Positions 1 through 12,026 of a stretch of 64,000 bases of DNA are shown here, piece after piece; position 1 is the first letter of the stretch; every line of letters starts with the position of its first letter. The stretch covers positions 62,001-126,000 of the forward strand of contig BSDZ01000112.1 of the NCBI GenBank assembly GCA_030268105.1. Reading direction: 5' to 3'. Under the pieces are notes generated by a model, which had not been told where the DNA came from, did no database searches, and worked only from the letters and a program-made list of their open reading frames with translations. The stretch comes from Volvox africanus. Its lineage: Eukaryota > Chlorophyta > Chlorophyceae > Chlamydomonadales > Volvocaceae. The position numbers and the translations under genes were made by a program.

Positions 1-1901
1 GTTGTCAGATACGCCAGCGGTTGCGGCCCCGACACGGCGCACTAATTCCGCCACCGCTGCAATGTGCGGCGCCTTCTGTGGGAGGCAGTGCCCTGCGGAG
101 TGCTCAACAACAGTCCGATCAGCGGAGCGGAAACAGTCGAGCAGCTCCAGGGAGCTCATGTACGACACCACTGCATCGTCGCGGCTCATAAAATGCAGTG
201 ATGGCAGCTCCAGCGGCGCCGCCAGCCGTGCGTCTGACGCTGTCCCGAGCTCAGCAGCGGCGCCTTCACCCTGTGAGGCTGGGAGGCCCCGGGCTGTGAG
301 CCCTGGCGGCACCAATCGCTCCAGGGGCTGCGGGATGTAGCCTCCAGCCAGAATTACGAACTGAAGTCCAGGGAACGTCGCCTTCGGGGGATGGAAACGA
401 CGGCAGTACAACCGCTTCGTCATGTGTGTGCGAAAAATGACTTCTCATTCAGATTCCGCATTCGTTGTCCTGGCAATTATGTCATGGGAGTGCCGTACCT
501 CTGACCTCCTCACTTGTCCACGAGCTTGGGCAATTTGGTTGCTACCCTTCGCGCGCATTGCAGACCCACTGACCCATTATTTTATTGCAGATCCACTGAC
601 CCACCGCCCTACCGGCCCACTGACCCACCGTCCCACTGACCCACCGGCCCACTGACCCACCGCCCCACCGGCCCACTGACCCACCGTCCCACTGACCCAC
701 CGACCCACCGAGTCCTCCAGTGCGTGACACGTCAGCAGTAGCGCCGCTGCTGCGCCGTTTGAAAAGCCCAGAATGCCCTCGAATGGCCCCTTGTCGTGCC
801 ACTCGGCCGCCAGGTGCTGACCTCGGGAACATAATTGAGATTTGGGGCAGAGTAAGGTGCAGGAAGGGCTTGCGCAAACACGCACAAAACACACATACAC
901 ACACGCAAGACCACCACCCGCTGGTCACAATCGCCAACTCCAACAGTAGCTACGCTGCGCAGAATAATGCTTACATAGGGCCTACGAGGGATGTTATGGG
1001 CCTTACGATGAAGCGCATTTCCTGTGTTGAAGATTGGATCGCTGACATCTTCCACCAGTGCATGTGGCCTCAGATCACATTAGTGGTTATTAGGGCCTTA
1101 CGCGGCTGCACCATCGCACCTGCAACGACTTCTGCCAGTCCTTCACGATTAGGTCGTCCCGACCACCAGCTGGAGGTGGCGGCGAGGATACCTCTGCCCC
1201 GCCCGTTGATGTTCTCCCTCTTCCTCCGGCAGCTGTAGTCCCGGCCCCGGGGCCCCCGGGCCCACCGTCACCGCCATGAGGCGGTGATACACCAGCCCGA
1301 CCCCTGACGTGCAATCGTAGGTTTGAATCGCTTTCTTGATCCGGATCTGGGTCTGGATATGGATCCTGGTCCTGCTGCGGCAGGTTCCAATGGCGCCACC
1401 AGGCCCTCATGGACACGGTTTGGCCCTCCGCGAGCGGCAGCTCGTGTGGAGCGCTGACGAAGTGCAGCTCCTGGACATGAGTAGGTGGGGGCGGGCGAGT
1501 GGATTTAGATAAGGGGGGATGGGTACATGGCCACCCAGCTATGATGCTCTATGTGGCCATCGAACATGAAAGAAGAAGGATTCTGGTAAAAGGGTATTGA
1601 TGTTCAGAAACGGAGGTTTGAACTCCAGGATGAGCCTTTGTAACAGGTGATGTGAGTCCATGACATGCGCTATGTCCTGACACGTGTGTTTCAATGCCTC
1701 ATTACCACAGTGCCTGTTGGCGTCGATCGAGGGGAGAACCCATGTGAGGCCTGCGAAACCCACCGCGACACCAGAGAGCTTCTTGGAAAGGATCCTCAAG
1801 CGCTGCGAGAAGAGTTCCCCATCTTGCCGGCGCCCGTGCAGGCACATGATCCGCTTGCACGGTTTGATTACTTCGAAAGGTTTATATAAATCCTGTGACA
1901 T
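1..1901 (-). CDS. FSH-family serine hydrolase (OVCA2-like), 3' end beyond window
   Basis: Minus-strand gene of the FSH1/OVCA2 family of small alpha/beta-hydrolases. Substrate unknown, probably a cytosolic esterase. Exons, all phase 0: 1764-1901, 1120-1470, 709-816, and 1-381 (open at the left edge). Exon 1 starts at ATG 1901 and gives the family N-terminus RIMCLHGRRQDGELF. Exon 2 has HFVSAPHELPLAEG and RAWWRHW. Exon 3 carries the nucleophile motif GILGFSNGAAAA. Exon 4 has FPGLQFVILAGGY, the acid residue in MSRDDAVV, and the histidine in HSAGHCLPQKAPH. The catalytic triad Ser-Asp-His is therefore complete. Exon 2 also contains about 75 residues of Gly/Pro/Asp-rich low-complexity insertion not usual for this family. 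The C-terminus lies outside the window. Family call is firm; substrate is not inferable. Confidence 0.86.
567..708 (-). repeat. 16-bp minisatellite in intron 3 of the FSH hydrolase
   Basis: Imperfect tandem units of CGGTGGGTCAGTGGG(A/C) read on the minus strand, with one or two 24-bp variants. The array begins directly at the 5' splice site (exon ends at 709; intron starts GTGGGTCGGTGGG). Out-of-frame translations of it give Gly/Trp/Val repeats, which are not genes. Confidence 0.85.
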
Positions 1902-2300
1902 TTCGAAAAGTTTTGCTTACCAACCAAGCATGGTTTTCCGATTGGTTGTATTCACCGGTCACAGATGACTAGCTTAAATTTTTTCACAAACATATTGTAG
2001 CTTTCACGAAATTTTGTTATAAATTGAGGCATGGCCGTTTGAAAACAATTCCTAACTGCACATGATTGCGCACAGTTAACACACTCGTACGGCGAACACC
2101 GCCGGCAACTCCATCGGTTTAGAACGCGTTACAAACAGTACTAAATACTATTGATGAATATTCTCGCTCTCGCTTTTATTCCTTACCGATTTGTGTTGCA
2201 ATTCGTTCTCTTGTTTAGAACCGCGCATTGTGTTGGATATAAAATTTTAGAAACAAATTAATCTTTCCGCGGTCTTATCCACTTGCACGGGTAATCCACC
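1902..2300. promoter_or_regulatory. Divergent intergenic region between FSH hydrolase and pICln
   Basis: This 399-bp gap separates the start codons of two divergent genes and must hold both promoters and 5' UTRs. It is AT-rich. A TATA-like GGATATAAAA lies about 60 bp before the pICln ATG. No other element could be assigned. Confidence 0.5.
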
Positions 2301-4752
2301 ATGACACTAGACATATCTAGTGCCGCCAGGAAATTAGACATCGACAGCGACGTTTCACTTACGGAGGCGCGCGAAGTGGAACTCGACACCGACGACGAGG
2401 AGGAGCTCAAAAGCAAATATCCGGAAGTTGAGTTTGTTCTCGGAGCTAATGTAAGCGCTGGATCGGGTGTGCTCCACCTCACGACACGGTAAGTCTCCCG
2501 TTCAGCCGCGTGCACTTTACGAAAACCTCTTACAGCGCGTACTGTACAATCGGCACCCTGCGTGACAACAGCTCTGTGCCTTGTGAAACGCCCGAAACTT
2601 GGCGCGAATCGTTGCTGCTGCTTCTGCTACTGCTGTTGCATCTTGTTCGCGTGCTGTTCGCACTTTAGGCACGATCTTGGCTACACATAGTCCTCAGTTG
2701 CTCGCTTCCTGTTTATAAAGTGCCAGACAATCTGTACACCTTTTCATGCATGTACAGTTTACATCTGTACATCTGTACAGCATTCCATGCAGGCCGCATG
2801 CTTCACAGTTGCACAATCGAACTGTAGGCTTACAACCCACACAGATGTTCTCAAAGCCCGTGCGCTGAATGTCGTACCATCCTGCGTGCGCCTCGTCCAT
2901 GCGTACTCAGCTCGGGCTCAATTTCTTCTCCATCGGCCTGGTGCCCTTCTTCGAATGCTACAGGGTCTTCCTGTAAGACTCTCGCGTTCGTTCCTAAAAG
3001 CGCTAGTCCATAATGGCTTTTTTGCACGGCCAATATCCTTCAATATCCCGCAGCCGTGTCGTGTGGGTTAGCTCGCAGCCCTCTGGGCCCGCGTTTGCGA
3101 TGCGATACCGGCAGCTCATGGTGCACGCCATCTCTCGTGACCCCTCCTCGTTCCCCAAGCCGTGCATCTACCTGATTCTGGACGAGGGTTCTGAAGACAT
3201 GATGCAGCCCGCGGACGAGGAGGAGGAGGGCGCTGATGGGGAAGGGGAGGACATTCCCGCAGAGGCTCGCCTGGTGCCGGCGGAGGAGGCAAGAAGTGGG
3301 TTAATGTATCCGGGTTCCTTACCCGGATGTCCATGTTGGGCGAGGCCCTGGGGGCAACGAAATGCTCTGGCGGTTGGGATGTGATGTTTCTTCCATACAA
3401 GCGCCAAACATACCTGTGAATTAATTTAGACGCCCTTCATAATTGGTCGGGTAGCGAAGGAGCTTAATGCAGCTTGCTGGTGCTTCAGAAACTAGCAGGA
3501 GGACAGAGTTGGGAGTCATGGTTAAGCCCCTTGCCTGCCCCTTCGCTTCGTTCCACCCCTTGTGGCAGTCGACGAGATTTTCAAGGTGCTTTGTGAGTGT
3601 GCGGAGCTCAATCCCGACTCAGAAGTGGAAGGTGCGGCTGCTGGGGCACGACTGGGGACACGACTGCGGCTGCTGGGGATGAGGACAGCGGTGGGATGCA
3701 ACATGGTACAGCGTCTCCTTCCTGGCTCACATGCAATCTCATACACCAGAACGATAAAAGTGGGATCTGTCTCTGATGCGGCAAAATGCTCCCTATTGTG
3801 CAGCCGATCGCTGACGCTAAGGAAACGCGGAAACCTTGCAGCTTAGGACACCAGCAAGTACACGGCTCGTGCTCACGGTGGTGCTTTTCCTTCCCGCGAT
3901 GCTATCCCCTCTCGCAGGGGAAGGGGACTTCTTCTTCGACGAGGCGGAGGTGATGGCGGGACTGGATCCACAGACCCGGGCTGCTGTGATAGCAGACCGT
4001 CTGGAGGAGGGAATGGACCTGGATGTGGATCAGGAGGCAGAAGAGAACGGAGCGAGAGAAGACCTGGAGCAGGTAAGCGTAGGACGCAATTCCATTGGCC
4101 CTTCGGATGGCAAGCAGGCGGGAAGGGGCTATGGGAAGGGACAAAGGAGGATTTTCCGCGCTCGGAGGAACCGTGGAACGGGAGTGAGGCAAAGAGTTTC
4201 ATGCCTTGGCATGAAATTCAGGCAGCGGTGGCAAGATTGAGGTAACGGTATCCAGTTTTGTATCGCACACATTGGAAGGGGCATGGCAAAGAACACCGGG
4301 GTCAGAGCTGCGGGAGTCGCCTTGCATCCCACGATGCAGCCACTCCAGGAAGCACCGTTGCAGTTTAACGCTGACAGTTCACCAGCAAGCCAGAGCATAA
4401 ATAACATACCCATTAGGTAACCTAGTTAGCCAGTGAAATACGTAAAAAAGCGGAGCTCTGCATAAAGGCCCTTATGCCCCTGTAATGCCTTACTAAGATG
4501 TTGAAAAGCTATTCAATTTTGACATGAACGGGATCAAGGACCTACGCGGGCCGGAGGCCGCTATAAGGTTGTGCTATTATTAAAACAGCAAATGCATGTA
4601 GGTTAAGGCTTCATGATTTGCATTTATCACCATGTGATTTTGTTGTCGCCTAACAAGAAACCCGTCTTCAATTATTTTTGCAGTTGGTTGGAGGTGACCC
4701 AAGCCGTTTTGAGGACGAGGATGATCAGGATCAACCGAACGGAGCGCAGTAG
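2301..4752 (+). CDS. ICLN: Methylosome subunit pICln (chloride conductance regulatory protein)
   Basis: pICln chaperones Sm proteins to the PRMT5 methylosome during snRNP assembly in the cytosol; it was earlier described as a chloride-current regulator. Exons: 2301-2488, 3054-3295, 3569-3631, 3918-4072, 4684-4752. Phases close to give 238 residues, normal for the family. The PH-like domain spans roughly residues 20-110: GSGVLHLTTRRVVWVSS, then MVHAISRDPSSFPKPCIYL, the family signature. The acidic tail, with runs of Glu/Asp and EGDFFFDEAEV, matches the conserved acidic C-terminal regions. ATG 2301 is the first in frame after the TATA-like element. A TGTAA motif at 5010-5014 is a plausible poly(A) signal. 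Confidence 0.87.
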
Positions 4753-5217
4753 TCAGTTGGCCGATACACTGGCTTCGGTTATGGATGGCCTGCCTGCCTC
4801 AGCTCTCAAGGTCGTCAGGTGTCTTTTGCGTTCTGCAAGTTTCAAGATAGTTTTTAATGTCAATCAGCGAAACGGATGTCAGACGAGGGTTACTGCATGC
4901 AGCTGTTGAGGTGATTATTTTTTTTGAGGCATCCATTACGGCCCCGTGATGACACATCCTCCAACGGGCGGACAGCGTGTGTAGGAAATCGGCGTGAATT
5001 TATTTCTTTTGTAATTACATTTGACTGACCTACAAACTTTCATCATTCTTTGCTTCAAGTCAGTCCTACCTTTAACGTACCAACGTTGGCAAGAGACTAT
5101 AAAGTTCGTCCAAAGCTTAGAGATTGCATGCTGATTCGTACCGCTAAATATCCCAATTCTTGTTCCTGGACGCGTACTGTTGATATCTTAGCGTCACATT
5201 TACGCTCCTCGCGCACC
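4753..5217 (+). other. Intergenic: pICln 3' UTR and hydroquinone reductase promoter
   Basis: The tandem gap of 465 bp holds the pICln 3' UTR, with TGTAA at 5010-5014, followed by the upstream region of the next gene. No coding signal was seen. Confidence 0.5.
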
Positions 5218-8200
5218 ATGGCCGCGAAAGCGCGTACTGCGCTTGACGAGACATCCAATACTGGCGAATTCAAACGCACCGAAGCAGGATTCCGAAATCA
5301 GATCGAACCTGGTGGAAGATTCGAGCCAGAGGGTAAGCGTCCCCAGTGGCCCGGTCGCGCACCCCAGGTCCGCGGGAGCCTGGAATTCCAATCTTCCTAG
5401 GAAGAATGTATATGTGCACAATCTCCTGCCGTCATCGTTTGCGTATATCCATATGGCCACACACTGCGGTAAGCGAGCCCTCATCCTCCCCATCTGCCCG
5501 CCCGGTCATTACCGTTCGGTGTACGCAGCTTCCCGCTACCACCTGTACGTCTCCCTTGCATGTCCCTGGGCGTGCCGATGCCTGGCCGTGCTGTATTTGA
5601 AGGTACGGAAGGGCAGCTGAGCTCTCAACGTACCGCGCCTGCGGAGCTCTTCCTGTGCAGCTGTATGATATGTCCTTCCACTGGGGCCCTAGCTGGGGCC
5701 CTGTGACATGCGTGGAAAGAGCATCCATGGACAACAACCCTAAGTGTGCTTTGAGCAGTGGAGCAAGGCACATGCAGCTTCATTGCCGATGCTGTCTCCG
5801 ACCGCCCAACATGCCTTGCTTCCAAAGAATATGGTCATCTCCCCGCCAGACCTCTAATTGTTATCCATGCCGCCATGCCCCCTTGCCCCCATGCCGAATA
5901 ATGACAAAATATTAATGATAGTATATACTAGTTTTTATTTCCGATTTTGTCTTTCCAAACTCCACGAACCCCCGGGTCACGGAGGGAGCACGTGATGGCG
6001 TGGCCAACTAGAGGGCTCAACTAGAGGACATTCTCTCCAAGGGGGGGAAGGAAATTCACCCATATGTACACAGTACAGTTCTACAGTACGTTTGGTGGTT
6101 GTCTGCGGACAAGGCCCTTCTTATATATGCTGGGTGTATACCTGCCTTTAGCATCCTGTACGTTTATTCGCGTATCCCTTCCGGAGGAACAACTAAACCC
6201 GCCCCTCTTTCGCGGGACCGTCAGCGAACCTCTGAGTGGCCCTAACATACAGGACGCGACGTGTATCATCTCCTGCCTAAGCAGGCATAGTTGTCAGGCT
6301 TCTCAAGCTATTTTTCTCTACCTTCATCCTTGTTTGTTGCACCCAGGGACTGGAGGACGCTATCGGCGTGTCCGTGACGCACCCCACGTGGCAGCGCACT
6401 CGAGCAGAAGATCCCCACGATGAGCACTCCGGATGGGTCTTTCGCAGTCCCACAGACCCGCCGCTCAGCTCCATTGCGGGGTTCGGGTCGTTCGGGTGTG
6501 AGGGCTGCGTGCCCGACAACGTCAATGGCGCGCGGTTCGTACGGGACTTATACGAGCTTGCGCACGACACCACGGGTGAGACCTGAGAAGAGCGGGAGGG
6601 AAGCGGGCAGGAAGAGCAGCAGGGAGACTGGTACGGTTTGATCTACTACCAGCTCACTAACGTTTGAGGAGGCTGGTAGGTTGCAGGCTGGAAGGCGTTG
6701 GTTGAGGGAGGCGGTTGGTTGAATCAAGGGCAGGTCGTGGGTGGGTCGTTGGGCAGCTGCACTTCCGTCTCAGGGATGGAGGGGCCGTAGAGCACCGACA
6801 TCTGATGGAGCGCCCCTGCGCGGCTTCCGTTTTACCCCTGAGGGATGAGGATGGGTGGTTGCTTGCGGCTTGCTGGGTTCATGGGATTCAGGTCTTGGGA
6901 TCTGGAGCCCACGCACATTGCCCCCGCGTGTATATGCTGTTCCAGGTTCTTGTTCCTAGTTAGGTATGGTTGGGTAATTATAATTATTTGGAGGTTATGT
7001 AGACAGCCGTTCTTACATGTCTGCATCTCCCTCGTGTCGCAAACCCCTCATCACGTCACCCCGCAGGCAAGTACTCGGTGCCGGTGCTCTGGGACAAGAA
7101 GGAGAGGACCATTGTCAACAACGAGGTGGGGTGCAGGCGAGGTGGGGCGCAGGCGAGGTGGGGTGCAGGCGAGGTGGGGTGCAGGCGAGGTGGGGTGCAG
7201 GCGAGGTGGGGTGCAGGCGAGGTCGGGTGCATTTGGGAGGTGGGGTGCATTGGGAGGTGGGGGTGTAGGGATGGATTAGCGACTAAAACACACGGCCGGT
7301 CTCCGCAGAGCCCCCGAACAGCCCAGAATCCCACCGACAGATTCTCTGTGTGGCTGCTTTCCTGCGCCCGCGCCTATGTGCGGGGCAGTCTCCTTCCGCC
7401 GTGTCGCTGTCGTCTCCGCATCCGGCCTGCATGAATCCCGGCTATGAAAGGTGTTTCTGTGTACGCAGTAGTGGATGCACACACACACACACATATAATC
7501 TCAATTGTATCCTCCCACGTACAGCAAAGGCCCGATAGGAAGATGTCCAAATAGACATTCTAGTCATAGTCATCCTGTATTGGTTAGTATTGGTCATAGA
7601 GGCCCTATTTAAGAGACCTCAGATGACGAGTCTGATCAATTATACCAAACGATTGATTGCAGAGCTCCGAGATCATCCGTATGTTCAATTCGAGCTTCAA
7701 CCACATCGCCAAGAACCCGGGTATGCCAGGGAGGGTTGGGGTTACCCGAGCCAGTTGTGTAGTATCCTGGAGGTATTGCTACGGCTAATATCTGGGATGA
7801 CCAGTAATCTGGAGACCTTCCAATGGGGTCTTTACAGTTAGGATGATGTTAATATTAAAGAGATACAATAGTTGGGCGGGGCCGGCGGGAGGGTGGTCCA
7901 AGTGATCGTGAACGTCATTATTGTTGACTTTGGCACGTCATCACGATTTATTGGGCGGGCAAGGTGAGCAGTTGTATTGTGCGTTATCGACGCCTTAATA
8001 CATTTCCGGCACCTCCCGGATTACAGCGACCGAAGAAGGCTTCGCATGCGGGTGCCGTACAAACACGTACTCCTGCGGATTTGTACATATATATATACAT
8101 ATATACACATGCAGACACCACTCCCCATCCCCCGCTCCACATAAGCCTTCTTCGTGTTAGCTTTCAAAGCTGAATCCCCTATACGCCATGTTCGAGCCTG

Positions 8201-9891
8201 TGTGTTTTCTCCTTGCCCGCCCGTCTTTCCCCCCCTTCCCCCCCTCTGTTCCCACTGCTCCTTCAAAACAAATAAGATCTGGATCTGTACCCGGAGCCAC
8301 TACGCGCCTCCATTGACCAGGTTAACTCCTGGGTCTATCCTTCTATCAACAATGGAGTGTATCGTTGTGGTTTCGCAACCTCACAAGCAGCGTACGACAC
8401 GGCCTTTCAGGTGCGTCGATGGACAAATAAAAGCGTGACCATCCCCTCTGGTGTTTTTGGGGTCTTTACCAGTTTTCAGTTAGCCGGCCTATTCTTTTTG
8501 GCTCGTTGCTGCCGCTGTTATTACCCTTGTTCTTGTAATCATACATAAAATCTTTTTACACCTTTTCGTTATCTTTTTAGGCACTTTAATTGTTTTAGTT
8601 TTAGGTTTTGGTTTATTAAGCAATATTTGTGTCGTATTTTCACCTCCCGTGTCCCCAATAGTAGATATAAATAATATGCTTTTAGATATTCATGGGGCTA
8701 TCGCTGAACATGCTAAGGAAAGCTAAAAAATCAAATCGATTACTAGACCAGCTAAATGAATGCTGAAGTTTGCAAGCAATTGAGCACATTTCGCCGGCGA
8801 CGGCGACAATTCCTGACAGCCTTACACTCTAGGACTCGTTATCGTGGAGGTGAAAATACGACACAGATGATGCTAAATAAGCTACCTAAACCTAAACCAG
8901 GAAAACTGCCTGAAAAAGTTATAACTAAAAGATATAATCTGCGATTCCTAGACGAGGTAATAACAACGGTGGCAACAACAGTCTTACCGGCCTGCCAGGC
9001 ACTAAAATGCTGTTGGGATAGTGCAAAGTGGGGAGAGGTGAGACAGCTGTCAAGAGCCGTACACGGCTAGAGGTTTTCGTCGCAGGCTCCTGCCGCATAT
9101 TAGCTCAAGCTTCGGATGCTCTACTTGGCCACCTGACACCCCCCTGGTGGGCCTTTGGACCCCATCCCCATCCCCATCCCCATTCCACTCAGGAGCTGTT
9201 CTCTGCTCTTGACCGCTGCGAGGACCTGTTATCTCGCCAGCGCTTCTTGGTTGGATCCCAACTGACAGAAGCAGATGTGAGGTTGTTTCAGACGCTAATC
9301 CGCTTCGATGAGGTGTACGTCGTCTACTTCAAAACGAACAAGTCAGTGGATTCAGTCTGTTACCCCCTATCCTTGTCCCGTGTCCAATTATGGTTCTGGG
9401 TAGCGGCGCTACATATCACATTTACAAACCGAGCGACACACAATTCATGCCCTCAACACCTGCCTACACGCAGGGTCCGGATACCAACAGCAGCGGCTGC
9501 TGGTTCACGTAGGGTTGAGGGTTTGCAGTGCATCATCATCGCTATCATCATCATCAGTGTAATATTTACCGAAATCCGCTTGCTGCCTGACGCCCTTCCT
9601 CCTCCCCGCCGAACTGCTCTATGTTTCTTCAGGTGCTTCCTGCGTGAGTACCCGAACATCGCAGGCTATGTACGGGATCTGTACGGCATTCCTGAAATAT
9701 CCCGTTCAGTGAACATGGACCACATCAAGACGCACTACTTCACTTCTCACCCGCGGCTCAATCATTACGCAGTCGTCCCACGTGGTGGGGCTGCGTGGTG
9801 GACGGAGCCCTCCAGCAGGGCAGAACGATTCCGATCAGGGGACGCCTACGAAGCGGCGGCTGTAGTGGCAGCGGCAACAGTGAAGTTGTGA
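5218..9891 (+). CDS. Glutathionyl-hydroquinone reductase (Xi-class GST, YqjG/ECM4 family)
   Basis: Reduces glutathionyl-hydroquinones to hydroquinones using glutathione, part of quinone detoxification. Exons: 5218-5332, 5529-5602, 6347-6575, 7067-7125, 7663-7720, 8277-8410, 9193-9341, 9633-9891. All phases close, giving 358 residues, typical of the family. The N-terminus has TGEFKRTEAGFRNQIEPGG. The catalytic cysteine is Cys50 in YHLYVSLACPWACR. Further signatures are VTHPTWQRTR, SVPVLWDKKERTIVNNE, SSEIIRMFN, LYPEPLR, INNGVYRCGFA, and VGSQLTEADVRLFQTLIRFD in the helical domain. The last exon gives YPNIAGYVRDLYG and HPRLNHYAVVPRG, ending with a short Ala-rich tail. There is no obvious transit peptide. 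Introns 4 and 6 carry a minisatellite and an AT-rich inverted repeat. Confidence 0.93.
7123..7258 (+). repeat. 16-bp minisatellite at the 5' end of intron 4
   Basis: About seven to eight tandem units of GAGGTGGGGTGCAGGC, decaying at the 3' end. The first unit overlaps the last codon of the exon (GAG, 7123-7125) and the donor GTGGGG, so every unit recreates a splice-donor-like GAG|GTGGGG. Confidence 0.88.
8485..8993. repeat. AT-rich inverted repeat in intron 6 of the hydroquinone reductase
   Basis: Two diverged arms face each other, about 8485-8647 and 8846-8993. They share an exact 20-bp core (TGTGTCGTATTTTCACCTCC at 8628-8647, its complement at 8846-8865) and weaker similarity for about 150 bp outward. 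Read outward, both arms begin with similar peptides: GGENTTQILLNK on the minus strand for the left arm, GGENTTQMMLNK on the plus strand for the right. Lysine-rich residues follow in each. Base composition is clearly more AT-rich than the flanking exons. It could be a foldback element or rearranged foreign DNA; the family is not recognised. Confidence 0.7.
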
Positions 9892-10483
9892 CAAATGGCT
9901 GTTGTTTGGCTTTTCTCTCCTCCTGCTCACTGTCTGCGTGTGAGGGCGGCTCAGTGCAAGGACGGGTTTGAAAGCGAAGTAGCTGCCCGTGTTCGCCCGG
10001 GTGCTTTCAGCAGATAGGGCGAAATGGGAGGAAGTTTGGCCGCGCACGGTGGTGATGAGTAGGTTTGAACGGATAACCCGTTAACGTTTCGGATATGAGA
10101 ACGGTCTACCCTACTGACCGGAGGATAGCTTAAGTCTAAAAACGGCTGGGGAGGTTGCTTGCTATTCCCGTGGATGATGTGTAGGAATATATCATGATCC
10201 TACAGCAGCTAGATCTGAGTACTGCCTAAGTATATGTGGTCATGACACGACATAATGGGATTGTCCATTGTGCATATCTGACATGCTTAAATGACATGCG
10301 TGCATTTCTTATGTGCCACAGGTTGCTTGCATAGGGTATATATGTGTGATGGTATCTGATGGTATTAATCTAAAACATAATACTGTTGGTAAACCTGTGC
10401 GCGGGGCCACAGTCAACAACTGCATGCAAAGCACAAAATGTCTGTATCCACTTTTGCATGATGAAGTCATATCGATCAAGCAT

Positions 10484-10770
10484 ATATTATATTATATTAT
10501 ATTATATTATATTATATTATATTATATTATATTATATTATATTATATTATATTATATTATATTATATTATATTATATTATATTATATTATATTATATTAT
10601 ATTATATTATATTATATTATATTATATTATATTATATTATATTATATTATATTATATTATATTATATTATATTATATTATATTATATTATATTATATTAT
10701 ATTATATTATATTATATTATATTATATTATATTATATTATATTATATTATATTATATTATATTATATTAT
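10484..10770. repeat. (ATATT)n pentanucleotide microsatellite, about 57 units
   Basis: Essentially perfect pentamer array of about 287 bp. Every frame is open through it and translates to a Leu-Tyr-Tyr-Ile-Ile repeat, which is an artefact. Confidence 0.98.
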
Positions 10771-12026
10771 AATGTGTATGTACATGGTGCATAAATACCA
10801 CTTTGCTCATCGTTCTTTCCTGCCGCTTGCAAGTATCAGACGTCATCAGACCCTGCCTCACAAAGGGATAGATTGCGAAATAACGGCCAATAACCAGCAG
10901 GCTTGCTTCATAACAATCATAACTATTCTCATGATACTACACAAGGCTTACGAGGCCCAAGCCTGGCTTCTCAATGGCGCAGGCAGGGCTGCAATCAATT
11001 ATATACTATACACACTTAACCCTAAGCATGAACAAACCATAAACGACAATGAGACCCTTCGTACATTGAGCGGCCTCCAAGATTGAACCTCCGAAAACAA
11101 AACCAAAACTTCAAAGCTTTCCTCTCCACAAAAACCACGTTGGCGGGCAAGGGCCGGGCACTCCATCCCACATGCATCAGCTCTCTCAGAGGAAAGGCTC
11201 TGCCGAACAAGAGTTGGTGCCGGCTTCTTGAAGCCGGTGAAAAGGCAGAGCCCCCAATATCTGTACCGTAGGATAGCTTGGATTCAGTTACACATAACAC
11301 ATACAAACATTGAGGGTTTTACAGTTGCACACACACAAACACACAAACACACGCGCACATGTTCACACACACATAGTGGAGAATGTACACATACAGTCCA
11401 AATCCCGTGTCCACTATCCAACAATGTCCCCCGTCCCCCGTTCACGTCCACTATCTGCATCCCGTGTCCCTCCTCCGTCCTGCATCTCCCATCCCCTGTC
11501 CCACATCCCCCAACCCCCGTTCTCATCCGAGGCCCCGTCCCCCGTCCCCCGTCCACGTCCCACGTCCCCCTGTGCAAACGTGAACATGAATGCGGTGCTG
11601 TGTTAATGTTCACACTGCGCAGCGTTCAAGGTTGTGTTCACAGCACACAATGCCGCGTTTACTTTCGCGTTCGCGCCGTGTTCAGGTTTGTGTTCACGAT
11701 GGCGCTAGCGTTCGCGTTCACGCTCACGTTCGCGTTTGCGTTCTCGCCGCACCGTTTTCACGTTCGCGTTCGCTTCGCGCGCACAAATTGTTGATGTTAA
11801 GCAGCTAAGCAGCGCAGGTAAAAAATAAATCGTAAGCTATGATTATATACCGCTTCATGTAGGTTATATAAAGTGCAAGAGGTAAACGTGGGATTGCGGA
11901 CTGGGACGAACGAGACTGTGAAACTTGATAAAATTAATTTCATTTTACCAAGGCCGCAGAAGTTGTAATTGAATTAAGGAGGTTTAAGACTAGTATATTA
12001 CCTTAGAAGATTTGCTTTAGCACTTG

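Noticed and set aside
3241..3300. GC-AG intron in pICln after codon GAG at 3288
   Set aside because: A GT donor seven bases later (3296) gives correct phase with the next exon, the GC donor does not.
10313..11086. Long plus-strand open frame of Leu-Tyr-Tyr-Ile-Ile repeats
   Set aside because: It is only the translation of the (ATATT)n microsatellite.
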